A stretch of DNA of 64,000 nt from Lapidilactobacillus luobeiensis (GCF_024345205.1 NZ_BROC01000007.1:23523-87522), one strand, 5' to 3'. Counted from the stretch's first letter, positions 11,201 to 20,246 are shown. Numbers and translations: made by a program. The notes: generated from the sequence alone by a model not told the origin.

Positions 11201-13855
11201 ATCTTCATCAACATAAGCGTAACCTTTATCATCCGTGGTCAAGCCGAGGTAGTAGGCGTTGCCTGAGGCGGTATTACGTCCCAGCGCGGTCGTACCGTAA
11301 TTGCCTGTCCCTTGTGGCGAGAATGCCAAGCCGTTCAACGTATCAAAGAATTTATCTTGACCCCAATTCCCATAGAAGCCTAAGTAAGGAATACTGAGAC
11401 GACTACCATCACTACCAGCGAAAGCTAAGAAACCTTCAATGTACTGTTGTTGCTCCAGATCCTCTGGCAAACTCAAGGTCAAGGAAACCTGGACTTTTTG
11501 ACCAGCAGGGACCTTGATCGGCTCATTGGCCTTGATCGACGCGCCAGCAATAGCTTGGTCATAAAGGATCGCGTCTGCAGGATCAGTCGCCGAAGTGTAT
11601 ACAGCATTCGTATCTTCGTTTTGGTCCAACTGATAAGTCAGATCATTTTTAGTCCGGTTAGTGAAGGTCAAAGTAAAGGTTTTCTCTGTGCTGCTGAAAT
11701 CCTTCAATTCGATCGCCGGATAACCATTGTCAGAGACGACTGTTGAGGGGTTAGTTTCTAACGCCTTGATGGCCGCGTCAACATCGACTAAGCCCGCACC
11801 TTGACGTCGTGGTGATTCGATCACTTCGCCATGATCAGCGTCATGAACTGGTCTCGCCGTATTCATTTCAATGGCTTTGATCAGATCGACTGTTTCCGCG
11901 CCACTCAGGCCTTGATACAATTCATAGAACGGATTGTCCTTGTTGGTCATGCTTTGTTTCAATAGGGCCTGGGTCCCGGCGATAAATGGTGAAGCCATCG
12001 ACGTCCCTGACATATTGATATAACCATTATTATTTTGAGTCGACCAGATGTTGCCCCCTGGTGCGGTGATATCAGGCTTAAAGGAAAGATCAGAAACAGG
12101 CCCGTAAGAAGTAAAGGTCGACATTCTATCTGTCTGCACCAATTGGTTTGGCAATTGGGCCAAGCCGATCCCCACGTTGAAGGCCGTGTCAGCATGGCCT
12201 TCATCAACATATTTGGCCAAAGCTCGTCCAGTCGTCCCAGCCAAGCCAAATGATGGAAAATCAGTCGTCAGTTGGATCGAAGTCAACGGATCCGCGGTAT
12301 CGGCGCTATTGACGATGATCAATCCAGCGGCGCCAGCCTTCTTCGCGTTGGCTTGCTTTTCAGTAAAGGCCAAATCACCACGTAAAACGATGGCGATCTT
12401 CCCTTTGACATCGGCGCTATATTGATCGGGTGAGCCAACGCCCAGTTCGCCTGCTTGATTTTTGACCACATAGAATTGTTTTTGATCAAAAGCCGTTTCA
12501 AAACTAGCGTCTGATAGCTGGATCGCCTCAGGTCCTAACTTGAAATCTGCGTCAGCGTTATTGGTGATCGTAACTGCTTCACTGATCGCCTCGACATTTT
12601 CAGCCGAAGCAACTGTGGTCGCGCTTCGCGAAGTTCCTGGTGTGCCGACTGTTTCGCTATCAGGCAGGCCATAGTAATCTTTATTGACGCCTTCTTGATC
12701 TGAACCAGTGGTCCCTTCATTACCGGCGGAGATCACGGCGGCTGTCCCTGCGTCGATCGCATTTTGGACGGCTGCTTGTTCAGGATCAGCTAAGGTTTGA
12801 CTGCCAGACGTCGAACCTAAGGACATGTTCAAAACATCAGCGCCGATCTTAGCCGAATCTTCGATCGCGGAAACGATCGTCGCCGAGCCAGTCGTCGATG
12901 AAGTATCTGAATTGGTAAAGACCTTCATCGCCAAAAGTTGCGCTTCTGGCGCGACCCCAACGACTGAAGTTGTTGGATCGCTGCCCGTGCCGTTAGCCCC
13001 AACGATCCCGGCTACGTGCATCCCGTGTTGTTCGGCTGGATCATCATCAGTGATGATATTGTTATTGTCTGCGTAGTTGAAGCCATAAGGGACCTTAGCC
13101 GTGAAATACTGACCGTGTCCAGCTTCCGCGGCAAAGTCACTAGCGTCAGCTTTAGTCAGTTTCACATTACTCTCATCGCTTAAGCGCATATCTTTATGGT
13201 TAGGGTCGATCCCCGTATCGATCACGGAAACGACTGTTTTCTCACCCTTATACTTGTAACTAGACCAAACTGACTGGACATTGCCCATTTCATTGGCCTT
13301 AGCATCCGTCGTGTAATAAACCTTCGCCAAAGTCACCGTCTTGACGCCGGCGATCGCTTGCAATTTGGCTAAGTCACGAACTTTAGCCTTAGTCACAAAA
13401 CCATTGACGACGTAACCATAACTCTCAGAAACGCCTTGCTTCGTGATTGCTTGGACTTGTTGCTTGACACTTGCTTGCGCCGCAATCACTTGATCGGAGG
13501 CTTGTTGGATCTCGGCTGTACTAGAATAATCATTCTCAACACTGCCATTTTCAGCCGCTGGCGCTTGATTCAATTGCACGATCACATCAACATAAACATC
13601 CTGCTTTTGCGCTGGTGTATATTTGCTGTAATCGATCCCCTGCGCCGCTAACTGCGCTGAGATCGCCTTTTCCGTAGTGCTGGTCGTGGCTTGCTCGGCT
13701 GCCTTCTTCTTGGTCTTGTTGGTGCTGGCCTGCTTGCCCGCTTGTTCACCAATCGCCGCTTTGACCTGCAGTTCATTGACTGAGACTGTCGTTAACAATC
13801 CCAAAACTGCGGTACTCGTCAGCAAAAGTGATAGCTTCTTCCCTCGATGTTTCAT
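8297..13855 (-). CDS. prtP: Wall-anchored subtilisin-like cell-envelope proteinase
   Basis: A 1852-residue S8 serine proteinase of the lactococcal PrtP/C5a-peptidase type, which degrades extracellular proteins to feed peptides to the cell. Order of parts: signal peptide (1-33), propeptide (about 80-185), catalytic domain with Asp213 (VIDTGIDPNH), His277 (HGMHVAGIVG), oxyanion Asn379 (SAGNEG) and Ser619 (GTSMASPF), a PA-type insert (about 440-570), then Fn3-like and bacterial Ig-like modules. Two FIVAR-like helical repeats of about 65 residues precede a Gln/Thr-rich wall spanner and the sorting signal LPQAGE, a hydrophobic stretch and RQRRHD. GGAGG precedes the ATG. It is divergent from a PrtM/PrsA gene, as in lactococci. 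Confidence 0.95.
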   Translation of the reverse strand: MKHRGKKLSLLLTSTAVLGLLTTVSVNELQVKAAIGEQAGKQASTNKTKKKAAEQATTSTTEKAISAQLAAQGIDYSKYTPAQKQDVYVDVIVQLNQAPAAENGSVENDYSSTAEIQQASDQVIAAQASVKQQVQAITKQGVSESYGYVVNGFVTKAKVRDLAKLQAIAGVKTVTLAKVYYTTDAKANEMGNVQSVWSSYKYKGEKTVVSVIDTGIDPNHKDMRLSDESNVKLTKADASDFAAEAGHGQYFTAKVPYGFNYADNNNIITDDDPAEQHGMHVAGIVGANGTGSDPTTSVVGVAPEAQLLAMKVFTNSDTSSTTGSATIVSAIEDSAKIGADVLNMSLGSTSGSQTLADPEQAAVQNAIDAGTAAVISAGNEGTTGSDQEGVNKDYYGLPDSETVGTPGTSRSATTVASAENVEAISEAVTITNNADADFKLGPEAIQLSDASFETAFDQKQFYVVKNQAGELGVGSPDQYSADVKGKIAIVLRGDLAFTEKQANAKKAGAAGLIIVNSADTADPLTSIQLTTDFPSFGLAGTTGRALAKYVDEGHADTAFNVGIGLAQLPNQLVQTDRMSTFTSYGPVSDLSFKPDITAPGGNIWSTQNNNGYINMSGTSMASPFIAGTQALLKQSMTNKDNPFYELYQGLSGAETVDLIKAIEMNTARPVHDADHGEVIESPRRQGAGLVDVDAAIKALETNPSTVVSDNGYPAIELKDFSSTEKTFTLTFTNRTKNDLTYQLDQNEDTNAVYTSATDPADAILYDQAIAGASIKANEPIKVPAGQKVQVSLTLSLPEDLEQQQYIEGFLAFAGSDGSRLSIPYLGFYGNWGQDKFFDTLNGLAFSPQGTGNYGTTALGRNTASGNAYYLGLTTDDKGYAYVDEDAIAFSTDSRAFFNEIQFDYYLFRNAQNVSVDILDADNNVVTTLGKSTNLTKTYFYSNGGYYTTFTAPSWDGTYYDQATGDYKTVADGTYSYRLTGTPEGSDQEQSYSAKFKVDSVAPTIRNIGLDVQEDKDGKTYYATAEVKDSGSGLDIDRSAITAINGIVAQGGKFEVEGSTADGYSKVTVPLTTEQAQALTNGKNTVELYLTDNATNAADEMTPVQKPGETSYDLVLLNGGIPEVLSTATPDVISLDAGTYGYRLTGTYPGKVYGTYTDENGQEQTLDVSKILFTNYFNAILPLTAGKDYDSTVTLYSDEDHETPLGSYQTRVSLTPPAFAELNVASGTSEQEAPVSGTVSADTVAVQVAANGKTITADLDADHHFTATVPVVYGDNELTFTAIDADGNTTTATKTIKSSNDPDLLNNAVTFDHGVKFGSNNLSLADTSYYDPETGIATITGHVKHNTTTLKIDGKDVQINPDDLSFSVKLELGHAGQKPFSVIVGDTTQNKTFQETLSFLLDTEAPVLNLNNPTDQVVKTNDPNYTVSGTATDNVDYFDLYINGSNVDATYSDIDINSGKSGKLEFSKDITLNPGINVITVTVTDSMGNPTTKQIHVDYRAEAVLTAPTISENTKEPATSVTLTAEASATDETVEYSTDGGQTYQAVPAEGVVVKENGNVLFKSTDGYGNESPVVTYNVSNISATVPTDPEDPDDSDAAALKEAKTALREALTHARELGASGDYTHDSAQALAAARAAVQAVLNDKEATLADVQAAAANLKAAEDALIPKADDPAAATVLATAKAELRTKLAEARDLGKSGKYTHATALILAQAREAVVAILNKSDATLAEVQTTTAQLEAAIKGLELKSGSTDTTEEEPAKDPDQTEKPTTGANQGQTSGSQTNTSAQNQGAVQKTSTNAAKTVKASKAKQTNAAKLPQAGEQVEPQLGLWGIILASLAGLLGLGKRQRRHD

Positions 13856-13922
13856 TCAATAACCTCCAAATAACGTTGTCAACATGCCCGTTGGAACCCC
13901 AGATGCCATGTTATGATTAGAT

Positions 13923-13950
13923 ATTATATCCCTTAAATTAAAAAAATCAA
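13923..13950 (-). promoter_or_regulatory. Promoter of the proteinase gene
   Basis: Minus-strand TTGATT and TATAAT separated by 16 bp, about 70 bp upstream of the ATG in an AT-rich divergent region. Confidence 0.7.
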
Positions 13951-14061
13951 CGTATTTTTAATTATTTGTTCAAATTGATGTCATAAATAGTCAAGTTCTC
14001 TCATATTGTCCGCTATTTATCAAAAAAATAGCCTAGTTTGAAAATATTTATGATAAAAGAG

Positions 14062-14090
14062 TTGAATTTTCTCATTTAAGCCTGTAAAAT
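14062..14090 (+). promoter_or_regulatory. Promoter of the PrsA/PrtM gene
   Basis: TTGAAT and TAAAAT separated by 17 bp, 46 bp before the GTG start. Confidence 0.7.
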
Positions 14091-14135
14091 GGGCACTATT
14101 CAATTTTGAATTTTAAGCATGAGGGAGTTTTTATT

Positions 14136-15050
14136 GTGAAAAAAATTAAAAATGGGCTTTTCGGCGGTTTAGGGGTCATCTTCGGCCTCTTCTTAATGAG
14201 TGGCTGCCAACAAAATGCCGCCAATGACCCAACCATCGCCACCTACCAACAAGGCAAAGTGACCGAGGAACAATTTTATCAAGAATTGAAGGCCTCACCG
14301 ACTAGCAAAACGATCTTGGCCAATCTGTTGATCTACACGGCCTTAGACCAAAGCTACGGCAAAGAAGTCAGCAAGACTCAGGTCCAAAAGGAATATCAAA
14401 GCTATCAACAACAATATGGCGATCAATTCACCAGCTTTTTAAGTCAAAACGGTTTTACTAAGAAGACCTTTAAACGCAGTCTGCGCACCAACTTATTAAG
14501 CGAAGTCGCCTTGAAAGATCTGAAGCCAGTCAGTAACGCCCAATTAAAAACCGCTTGGAAAAAGTACCGTCCCCAAGTCACGGTCCAACACATTTTAGTT
14601 ACCGACGAAAACACCGCCAAGGAAGTGATCCAACAGTTGCAGGCTGGCGCTGATTTTTCCCAGTTGGCTAAAACCTATTCAGTGGACAATGCGACCAAAG
14701 ATAACGGGGGCAAACTGGCCGCCTTTGATTCCACCGATCGCACCTTGGATTCGACCTTTAAGGATGCCGCCTATGCTTTGAAAGTCGGGGCCTTCACCAC
14801 CACACCAGTAAAGGTCACCAATGGTTACGAAGTGATCAAGGTCGTCAAAAACGCTGGCAAAGGAAGCTTCAAAGCAGCCAAGGCCACCTTGACGAAGTCG
14901 ATCTACGCGAATTGGTCTCGTAACGCGACCACGATGCAAGCAGTGATCAGTGAAGTGCTCAAACGGGAAAAAGTGGTCATCAAAGACGCCGACTTAAAGA
15001 GCGCCTTGAATACTTATAAAACCAGCATCAGCACTAAAGCCACAGAGTAG
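14136..15050 (+). CDS. prsA: PrsA/PrtM-type foldase lipoprotein (parvulin peptidyl-prolyl isomerase)
   Basis: A membrane-anchored extracellular chaperone that helps exported proteins fold. The lipoprotein signal peptide ends at LMSGC, giving a lipidated Cys. A parvulin domain follows, beginning VQHILVTDENTAKEV and containing FSQLAKTYSVDNATKDNGGKL. The length of 304 residues is typical. I choose GTG 14136 because GAGGGAG lies 8 nt upstream; the in-frame TTG at 14106 has no ribosome site. The divergent arrangement with the proteinase gene matches lactococcal prtM-prtP, where PrtM activates PrtP. A general PrsA role is equally possible. Confidence 0.9.
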   Translation: MKKIKNGLFGGLGVIFGLFLMSGCQQNAANDPTIATYQQGKVTEEQFYQELKASPTSKTILANLLIYTALDQSYGKEVSKTQVQKEYQSYQQQYGDQFTSFLSQNGFTKKTFKRSLRTNLLSEVALKDLKPVSNAQLKTAWKKYRPQVTVQHILVTDENTAKEVIQQLQAGADFSQLAKTYSVDNATKDNGGKLAAFDSTDRTLDSTFKDAAYALKVGAFTTTPVKVTNGYEVIKVVKNAGKGSFKAAKATLTKSIYANWSRNATTMQAVISEVLKREKVVIKDADLKSALNTYKTSISTKATE

Positions 15051-15076
15051 CTTTGACGTTTCACTCGAATCGACCC

Positions 15077-15130
15077 AACACAAAAATCACGGCGCAACTT
15101 TTTGAAAAGTCGCGCCGTGATTCTTGTGTT
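15077..15130. terminator. Bidirectional terminator between convergent genes
   Basis: AACACAAAAATCACGGCGC pairs with GCGCCGTGATTCTTGTGTT. It lies between prsA and the convergent kinase gene. Confidence 0.85.
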
Positions 15131-15154
15131 TTCATTATTTTAGGGTGATCCTAA

Positions 15155-15799
15155 TTAGATCTTACCCATTTCTGTTAATTTAGTTTCGATCTGATCGAGC
15201 ACGATCTCCCGATCTCGTTCGTTTTCCACAAAGTCATACTTGTCGCCATCGATCCGGATCTTCGGTGAGTAGTTATAGTTCTCGTACCAAGGCTCGTAGT
15301 AATCCAACAAGGTGTGGTAATACTTGACCAGGGAAGGATCCGTGGTCACCTGCTCATACGAACGACCCCGTTTGGTGATCCGCTTCAACATCGTCTCGTA
15401 AGACACGTCGATATGGATCAACAGATCTGGATTCTTCTTAGGCATCCCCTTGATCTCTTCCATCATGTTCGCTAAAAGATCCTTGTAGATCTTGACCTCA
15501 GTCTGATTGGCCCGACCCATGTCCGCGTTCATTTGGAAGAACAGCGCGTCCTCATAGATCGAACGATCGAGCACATTATTATCCGCCGCCAAGGCCCGCT
15601 TGATACTGTGAAAACGGGTGTTCAAGAAGTAGATCTGCAAGAGAAAAGCATATTTATTTGGATCATCATAGAATAATGGCAAGACCGGATTGTCATCCAC
15701 ACTCTCATAAAAAGCTTCAGTTCCTAAACGTTTCGCAATCAATCCTGTTAATGATGATTTGCCGGCTCCAATGGCCCCACTAAGTACTAAAACTGTCAT
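15155..15799 (-). CDS. Deoxynucleoside kinase
   Basis: Phosphorylates deoxynucleosides for salvage of DNA precursors. The P-loop [13 protein letters not shown] is at the N-terminus, followed by [16 protein letters not shown], the [12 protein letters not shown] signature (DRS motif) and a lid region [12 protein letters not shown]. The 214-residue length and these motifs match the lactobacillal dAK/dGK/dCK family; the exact base preference cannot be read. The ATG at 15799 follows GGAAAG; a GTG one codon upstream is also possible. Confidence 0.9.
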   Translation of the reverse strand: MTVLVLSGAIGAGKSSLTGLIAKRLGTEAFYESVDDNPVLPLFYDDPNKYAFLLQIYFLNTRFHSIKRALAADNNVLDRSIYEDALFFQMNADMGRANQTEVKIYKDLLANMMEEIKGMPKKNPDLLIHIDVSYETMLKRITKRGRSYEQVTTDPSLVKYYHTLLDYYEPWYENYNYSPKIRIDGDKYDFVENERDREIVLDQIETKLTEMGKI

Positions 15800-16009
15800 C
15801 ACATTCTTTCCATTCTTTTTAGACTTGACCGTCGCGAATCAGGCGATCCTTATTTTTGACGGCCAATGAGAATTGATGACCAGCCTGCTGACCATCGCGC
15901 CAAAAACACCTTATCTATCATACAAAAGCTTTGCCCTTTTTTCAAGCAGAAAAATACAATCACTTGTGTTGATTTTAACCAGCGGCCACTAAATGTAGTG
16001 GCCAGCAAC

Positions 16010-16687
16010 TCAGTTCCCTGATTGCGCGGCTTGATTTTTCTCGTCAAACTGCCATTCTGCCTTGAAATCGGTCACGAACTGGCGCATGATCGCGGTCCGT
16101 TTTTCCGCGATCGCCCGTGCCTCAGCTGTATTCATTAGCGCGGCCAAACGGAAAAGTTTCTCATAAAAATGGTTGATCACAGGCGTCACTTGTCGATACG
16201 CTTGATGATCCAGTGTCGTTCGCGGCGCCAACTCAGGATCAAACATCGGCGCCCCAGTACTAGCGCCATAATAAAAAGCCCGGCCGATCCCCACCGCGCC
16301 TAACGCGTCTAAACGATCCGCGTCTTGGACCAGTTGCCCCGCCAAAGACAATTGCCAATGGGTGCGCAGATTTTGGGCGTAAGACAGGTGATCGATGATC
16401 GCGTAGATCGCCTCGATCTGGGGCGCGCTAAAGCCCGCTTGTTGATAACGACCAGTCAAACGCTGCCGGAGCACGCGCAATTGCGTCGGGTCAGAAACCA
16501 ATTTTTCATCCAAAACATCGTGGGTCCACGCCGCGGCTAGCACCACGTTTTGGTCGGCTTGGGGATAATATCGGGTCAAATACGCGCTGAGTTTGACCAC
16601 GCGTTGAATATGGGCCAAATCATGTCCCGAATGATCTTTAGCGCTCTGTTCGGCGACAAAATCCACAAGTACCTCGATCTCTACCAT
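16010..16687 (-). CDS. HD-domain phosphohydrolase (YedJ-like)
   Basis: A 225-residue metal-dependent HD-family hydrolase. The metal-binding residues are visible as SGHDLAHIQRVVKLS (His), AAAWTHDVLDEKL (HD pair) and QDADRLDALGAVGIGRAF (Asp). The family is related to bacterial YedJ-type proteins and probably acts on a nucleotide or phosphoester. The ATG at 16687 follows GGAGG by 7 nt; about 29 open codons upstream lack support. Confidence 0.85.
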   Translation of the reverse strand: MVEIEVLVDFVAEQSAKDHSGHDLAHIQRVVKLSAYLTRYYPQADQNVVLAAAWTHDVLDEKLVSDPTQLRVLRQRLTGRYQQAGFSAPQIEAIYAIIDHLSYAQNLRTHWQLSLAGQLVQDADRLDALGAVGIGRAFYYGASTGAPMFDPELAPRTTLDHQAYRQVTPVINHFYEKLFRLAALMNTAEARAIAEKRTAIMRQFVTDFKAEWQFDEKNQAAQSGN

Positions 16688-16803
16688 CTTGCTTCCTCCA
16701 ATACCTTTGTCTTCACGAATAACGCGGCGACCATCGCAGAGCGTCACCAAAAATGCTAAAATAAACTTTAGCATATCTCAGCAAGCAAGGAAAGTGACGA
16801 TCC

Positions 16804-17646
16804 ATGAAAAAAAGTCAGCGCGCTCAATTATTTCTCCAAAACAATGCCCATTTTTTTAGGTGCCCCCTGTGCCAACAGGCCTTGCACAGCACGGCCAGCG
16901 GTTTGGCTTGTCGCAACGGTCACAGCTTCGATCTCTCTAAAAAGGGGTCTTTATATTTCTTGCCTCATCAGATCAAAACAGATTATGACACCGCGATGCT
17001 CAGCGCCCGTGGCCGGATGATCCAACGCGGGATCTTCCAACCTTTAGTCACGCTTTTGCAGGACTGGTTACCAGATGATGATCCGCTGACCATTGATGTT
17101 GGTTGTGGTGAAGGTGGTTTCCTCGCTCAACTAGGTCAAGCTCGACCGAGCTCTGAGGCCAAGATCGGCTTTGATATCAGCAAGGATGGCGTTTATTTAG
17201 CGACAGGCCAGCCGCTGAGCAACGCTTTTTGGTGCATCGCCGATCTGACCAATCTACCTTTTGCTGATCAGCAAGCCAGTACGATCCTGAATATTTTTTC
17301 ACCCTCCCATTACCGCGAATTCCAACGGGTCTTGCGTCCCAACGGTCATTTGCTCAAAGTGATCCCTGAAGCCCATTACTTGCAAGAATTGCGCCAACAT
17401 TTCCTCCCCGGTGACAAGATCGCCTATTCCAATCAGCGCGTGCTCGACCACCTGGCCCAGGAAATGACCATCGATCAACAAACGCGGCTGACCTATACTT
17501 ATCAACTTCCTGATGCGGCGGCCTTCGCTGACCTAATGCAAATGTCACCACTAGAATGGCAGGCAACGACCGCCCAGAAGACTGCGCTGGCCGCCCGTCC
17601 GTTTAGCGCGATCACCATTGACCTGCTGGTGATCCAAGCCCACTGA
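16804..17646 (+). CDS. rlmA: 23S rRNA (guanine-N1-)-methyltransferase, RlmA family
   Basis: Methylates a guanine of 23S rRNA using S-adenosylmethionine. The N-terminal zinc finger is intact (CPLCQQALH...CRNGHSFD), followed by LSKKGSLYFLPHQ and a Rossmann methyltransferase core with the SAM-binding TIDVGCGEGGFLAQL and the NIFSPSHYREFQRVLRPNG segment. The length of 280 residues is standard. Whether it targets G745 (RlmA-I) or G748 (RlmA-II) cannot be decided by eye. It faces the HD gene divergently. Confidence 0.9.
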   Translation: MKKSQRAQLFLQNNAHFFRCPLCQQALHSTASGLACRNGHSFDLSKKGSLYFLPHQIKTDYDTAMLSARGRMIQRGIFQPLVTLLQDWLPDDDPLTIDVGCGEGGFLAQLGQARPSSEAKIGFDISKDGVYLATGQPLSNAFWCIADLTNLPFADQQASTILNIFSPSHYREFQRVLRPNGHLLKVIPEAHYLQELRQHFLPGDKIAYSNQRVLDHLAQEMTIDQQTRLTYTYQLPDAAAFADLMQMSPLEWQATTAQKTALAARPFSAITIDLLVIQAH

Positions 17647-17666
17647 TCGCCGGTTCTTCTTGATTT

Positions 17667-17717
17667 AAAAAGTCGCCGCCACTCCCTAACAGCGAAGAGG
17701 CACGCGACTTTTTTTGA
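17667..17717 (+). terminator. Terminator of rlmA
   Basis: AAAAAGTCGC pairs with GCGACTTTTTTT across a longer loop, shortly after the rlmA stop codon. Confidence 0.75.
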
Positions 17718-17803
17718 CGCTCTGAAAAAGGCAAACACATTGATCAAACAGCTAATAGGTTTTGACCGGATCTAGACCCGATTAGTCATCGACCCGATCG
17801 AAC

Positions 17804-18367
17804 TCACAAGTAGGCAAGTTCATTAAAGTCGGTACTGAAATAATCATGATAGGCTTGGGCTGTGCTTGTTTTGAAACAAACCAATTCGACCCGCTGAACT
17901 GAATTTTCTTCGCGGCCAAACTGACGTAAAACACTGGCAACTAGCGGCAAGCTCAAGCCGACAGGAAACCCGTAAGCGCCAGTGCTGATCGCAGGAAAAG
18001 CCACGCTGGTCAACCGTCGCGTCGCCGCTAAGGCTAAACAATTCTGATAACACTGTTGCAAGGCTTGACTGGCCTGAACATGGGCTTCCGGCCGATAGAT
18101 CGGACCGACTGTATGGATAATGAACTTGGCTGGCAATTCAAAGCCAGGCGTCAAGACCGCCTCCCCCACAGCTAAAGGGCCTAAGCTACGTTGCAAAGGC
18201 GCTAATTTTGGTCCTGCCGCCAAGTTGATTGCCCCATCAACGCCGCCGCCAGGGTTCATCCAAGGATTGGCCGCGTTAACGATCGCGTCAGTTGCCACCT
18301 TAGTCAGGTCGCCTTGATAGACGCGGATCAACAAATGACCGCTTTGACATTCCAGCGCCTTAATCAT
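17804..18367 (-). CDS. Macro-domain ADP-ribose / O-acetyl-ADP-ribose hydrolase
   Basis: A 187-residue single macro domain of the YmdB/MacroD type. Signature blocks are QGDLTKVATDAIVNAANPW, PGGGVDGAIN (catalytic loop), IIHTVGPIY and AFPAISTGAYGFP. It removes ADP-ribose from proteins or deacetylates O-acetyl-ADP-ribose in the cytosol. The ATG at 18367 overlaps the last codons of the DUF438 gene, so the two are translationally coupled in one operon. Confidence 0.9.
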   Translation of the reverse strand: MIKALECQSGHLLIRVYQGDLTKVATDAIVNAANPWMNPGGGVDGAINLAAGPKLAPLQRSLGPLAVGEAVLTPGFELPAKFIIHTVGPIYRPEAHVQASQALQQCYQNCLALAATRRLTSVAFPAISTGAYGFPVGLSLPLVASVLRQFGREENSVQRVELVCFKTSTAQAYHDYFSTDFNELAYL

Positions 18368-19934
18368 CACCACCGGCTTCCGAATCCGCTCCCGCAGGAT
18401 CCTTGACCGTCGGGGTCGGTTCATCTTCCAAGCGTTTTTGTCCCGTCAATTGCTGGATCTTAGTAATATCTTGAGTGACCTCCAAGCAACCAGCGTACTG
18501 GCCCTGTTCATCGTGGACCGCGAAGTAGCGGATATAGACCCGACGACCGCGAAAATCGATCCAAAAATCAGCGTGATCACGAAGGCCCTGATGAAAATCG
18601 GACAAGATCTTCAACACCCGATCCGCACTTTTTGGCGGATGGCAATTAATGACTGCCCGCCCGACGACCGCTTTCGTTCGGGGAAAGACTCGATCCCCAT
18701 CGTCAGAAAACCAAGCGACTTGATCATTGGCGTCGACAAAGGTCAGATCCACCGGCAAAACTTTGAAGATTCCCGTCAACTCTCCTAAATCTAATTGACC
18801 ATTATTGAAGGCGATCTGGGCTTGACCTTGCGCATTCAACAACAACTGCGTCGGCTGATAGTCAGCCATTGCCTCCTTCGCAGACGACCCTGCTGGCGTA
18901 GCTACGTCAGGTCGCACCACTGCCGGATCAGGTTCAGCAGTCGCTGCCTGCGTATCAGTGGTCGACGCAGAAGACGGCGCCGGCGTACCCAATTGCTCCT
19001 TAAATTCTTTGACCTTGTAATTTTTGACTTGGGGATCGATCTTCAGCCGGCCAGGAGTTTGCTGATCCGCCAAAGCTTGCGCCATCTCATTCAACTCATT
19101 GGCGATTTTTGAGTCCACTTGCGGTGTAGCCGCGGCCAATTGCGCCGCGGTCGGTCGCCATGGCAACGGTGGCGCGATCAAGGTGTACCCGATCGGATCA
19201 CTTTCCGCGGCGATCAAGCCCCAGTCCGCCACGGTGAATACTTCATTGACCATCGGCACCATGATCTCCTCTTCTTTGAAGATCATTTCTTTGATTTCTT
19301 TGTTGGCCGCTTCAATGGCCGTTTCGATAACATACTTGTCCGGCAATGGCTCTTGCGCGACCAATTTATTTGCCTGTTTGATCAAATCACGGATCTGATC
19401 ATCAACACCCCACATTACTTTTGGAGGCGCAGTGATCCCGTACTTATCCATCAACGGAAAAATCAGATTTTCTTTACGGGTATAATGACGGTCGATCGTT
19501 GTCAGATCCTGCAATGCCTTGCGCATCCGCTGCAAATAAACGTCATCGCTACCAGATTGCTGCCACTTCTTCAAACAAGGCAATAGTTCATCCTGCAACA
19601 ACGAGCCGATGATCAGATTTTCTAATTTTAAAACTTGAACGGGATGACCTGGCTGCTCTTGATCAGGTGTCGTGGTCTGTTCATCCGTGATTTTACCCTT
19701 GAAGACTGCGGCGTGAACGTTACACAAATGTTGGATCTCCATGGGATTTAAGCCACTCGCAATCAACTCTCGTTCTGCTGAAGTGATCTCAGCCACATCT
19801 ACTTGATCGAAGGTCTCATCAAAAATCGCCTTGGCTTTTTCAAAAGAACCACCGTTATGCAAGAGTTTCAAGATCTCGACGATCTTCTGTTGGCGATAAA
19901 CGGCGTTATGCTTGATTTGATCAGCTGCACTCAT
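18360..19934 (-). CDS. DUF438 / hemerythrin-like / PAS domain protein
   Basis: A 524-residue multidomain cytosolic protein. It opens with a DUF438 helical domain (KIVEILKLLHNGGSFEKAKAIF). A hemerythrin-like four-helix domain follows (about 100-220; RHYTRKENLIFPLMDKYG and FKEEEIMVPM carry His/Glu candidates for a metal site). After a low-complexity linker there is a C-terminal PAS-like sensor domain (VDLTFVDANDQVAWFSDDGDRVFPRTKAVVGR). Proteins of this type are linked by family knowledge to heme/NO or redox sensing, but the ligand is not shown. It overlaps the DUF1858 gene upstream (ATGA) and the macro-domain gene downstream. Confidence 0.85.
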   Translation of the reverse strand: MSAADQIKHNAVYRQQKIVEILKLLHNGGSFEKAKAIFDETFDQVDVAEITSAERELIASGLNPMEIQHLCNVHAAVFKGKITDEQTTTPDQEQPGHPVQVLKLENLIIGSLLQDELLPCLKKWQQSGSDDVYLQRMRKALQDLTTIDRHYTRKENLIFPLMDKYGITAPPKVMWGVDDQIRDLIKQANKLVAQEPLPDKYVIETAIEAANKEIKEMIFKEEEIMVPMVNEVFTVADWGLIAAESDPIGYTLIAPPLPWRPTAAQLAAATPQVDSKIANELNEMAQALADQQTPGRLKIDPQVKNYKVKEFKEQLGTPAPSSASTTDTQAATAEPDPAVVRPDVATPAGSSAKEAMADYQPTQLLLNAQGQAQIAFNNGQLDLGELTGIFKVLPVDLTFVDANDQVAWFSDDGDRVFPRTKAVVGRAVINCHPPKSADRVLKILSDFHQGLRDHADFWIDFRGRRVYIRYFAVHDEQGQYAGCLEVTQDITKIQQLTGQKRLEDEPTPTVKDPAGADSEAGGDD

Positions 19935-20164
19935 GCTTCTGCCACCTCGAATCCGGCGTTATGTAACGCCGTTATTAGTTGTGCTAATGGGATCTCTTTC
20001 ATTTTTGCACCTTTGCGCAAGGTCATAAAACGACCGGCGGTTTGTAACAAGAGCGGGTTGGTCACGCCATCTAACCCGATCGCGATCATCACCGGTTGCA
20101 CTTCAGGAACTTCGCTCAGCAAATCGAAAACCGGTCGATCCAAACTAATTGTCTTCGTTGTCAT
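19931..20164 (-). CDS. DUF1858 domain protein
   Basis: A 77-residue protein made of one DUF1858 domain (LDRPVFDLLSEVPEVQPVMI, then LLQTAGRFMTLRKGAKM). The domain resembles the N-terminal part of ScdA/RIC iron-sulfur repair proteins, here as a separate polypeptide. The ATG at 20164 has GAGG 8 nt upstream, and the stop overlaps the DUF438 start. Together with the hemerythrin-like partner it reconstitutes a split ScdA-like arrangement. Confidence 0.8.
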   Translation of the reverse strand: MTTKTISLDRPVFDLLSEVPEVQPVMIAIGLDGVTNPLLLQTAGRFMTLRKGAKMKEIPLAQLITALHNAGFEVAEA

Positions 20165-20246
20165 CCGCAAAACCTCACTTTTCTACTTCTTCATTGTACC
20201 ATGATGCCCGTGATAAATTGTGGACAATTCAATTTAATTCAGAAAA

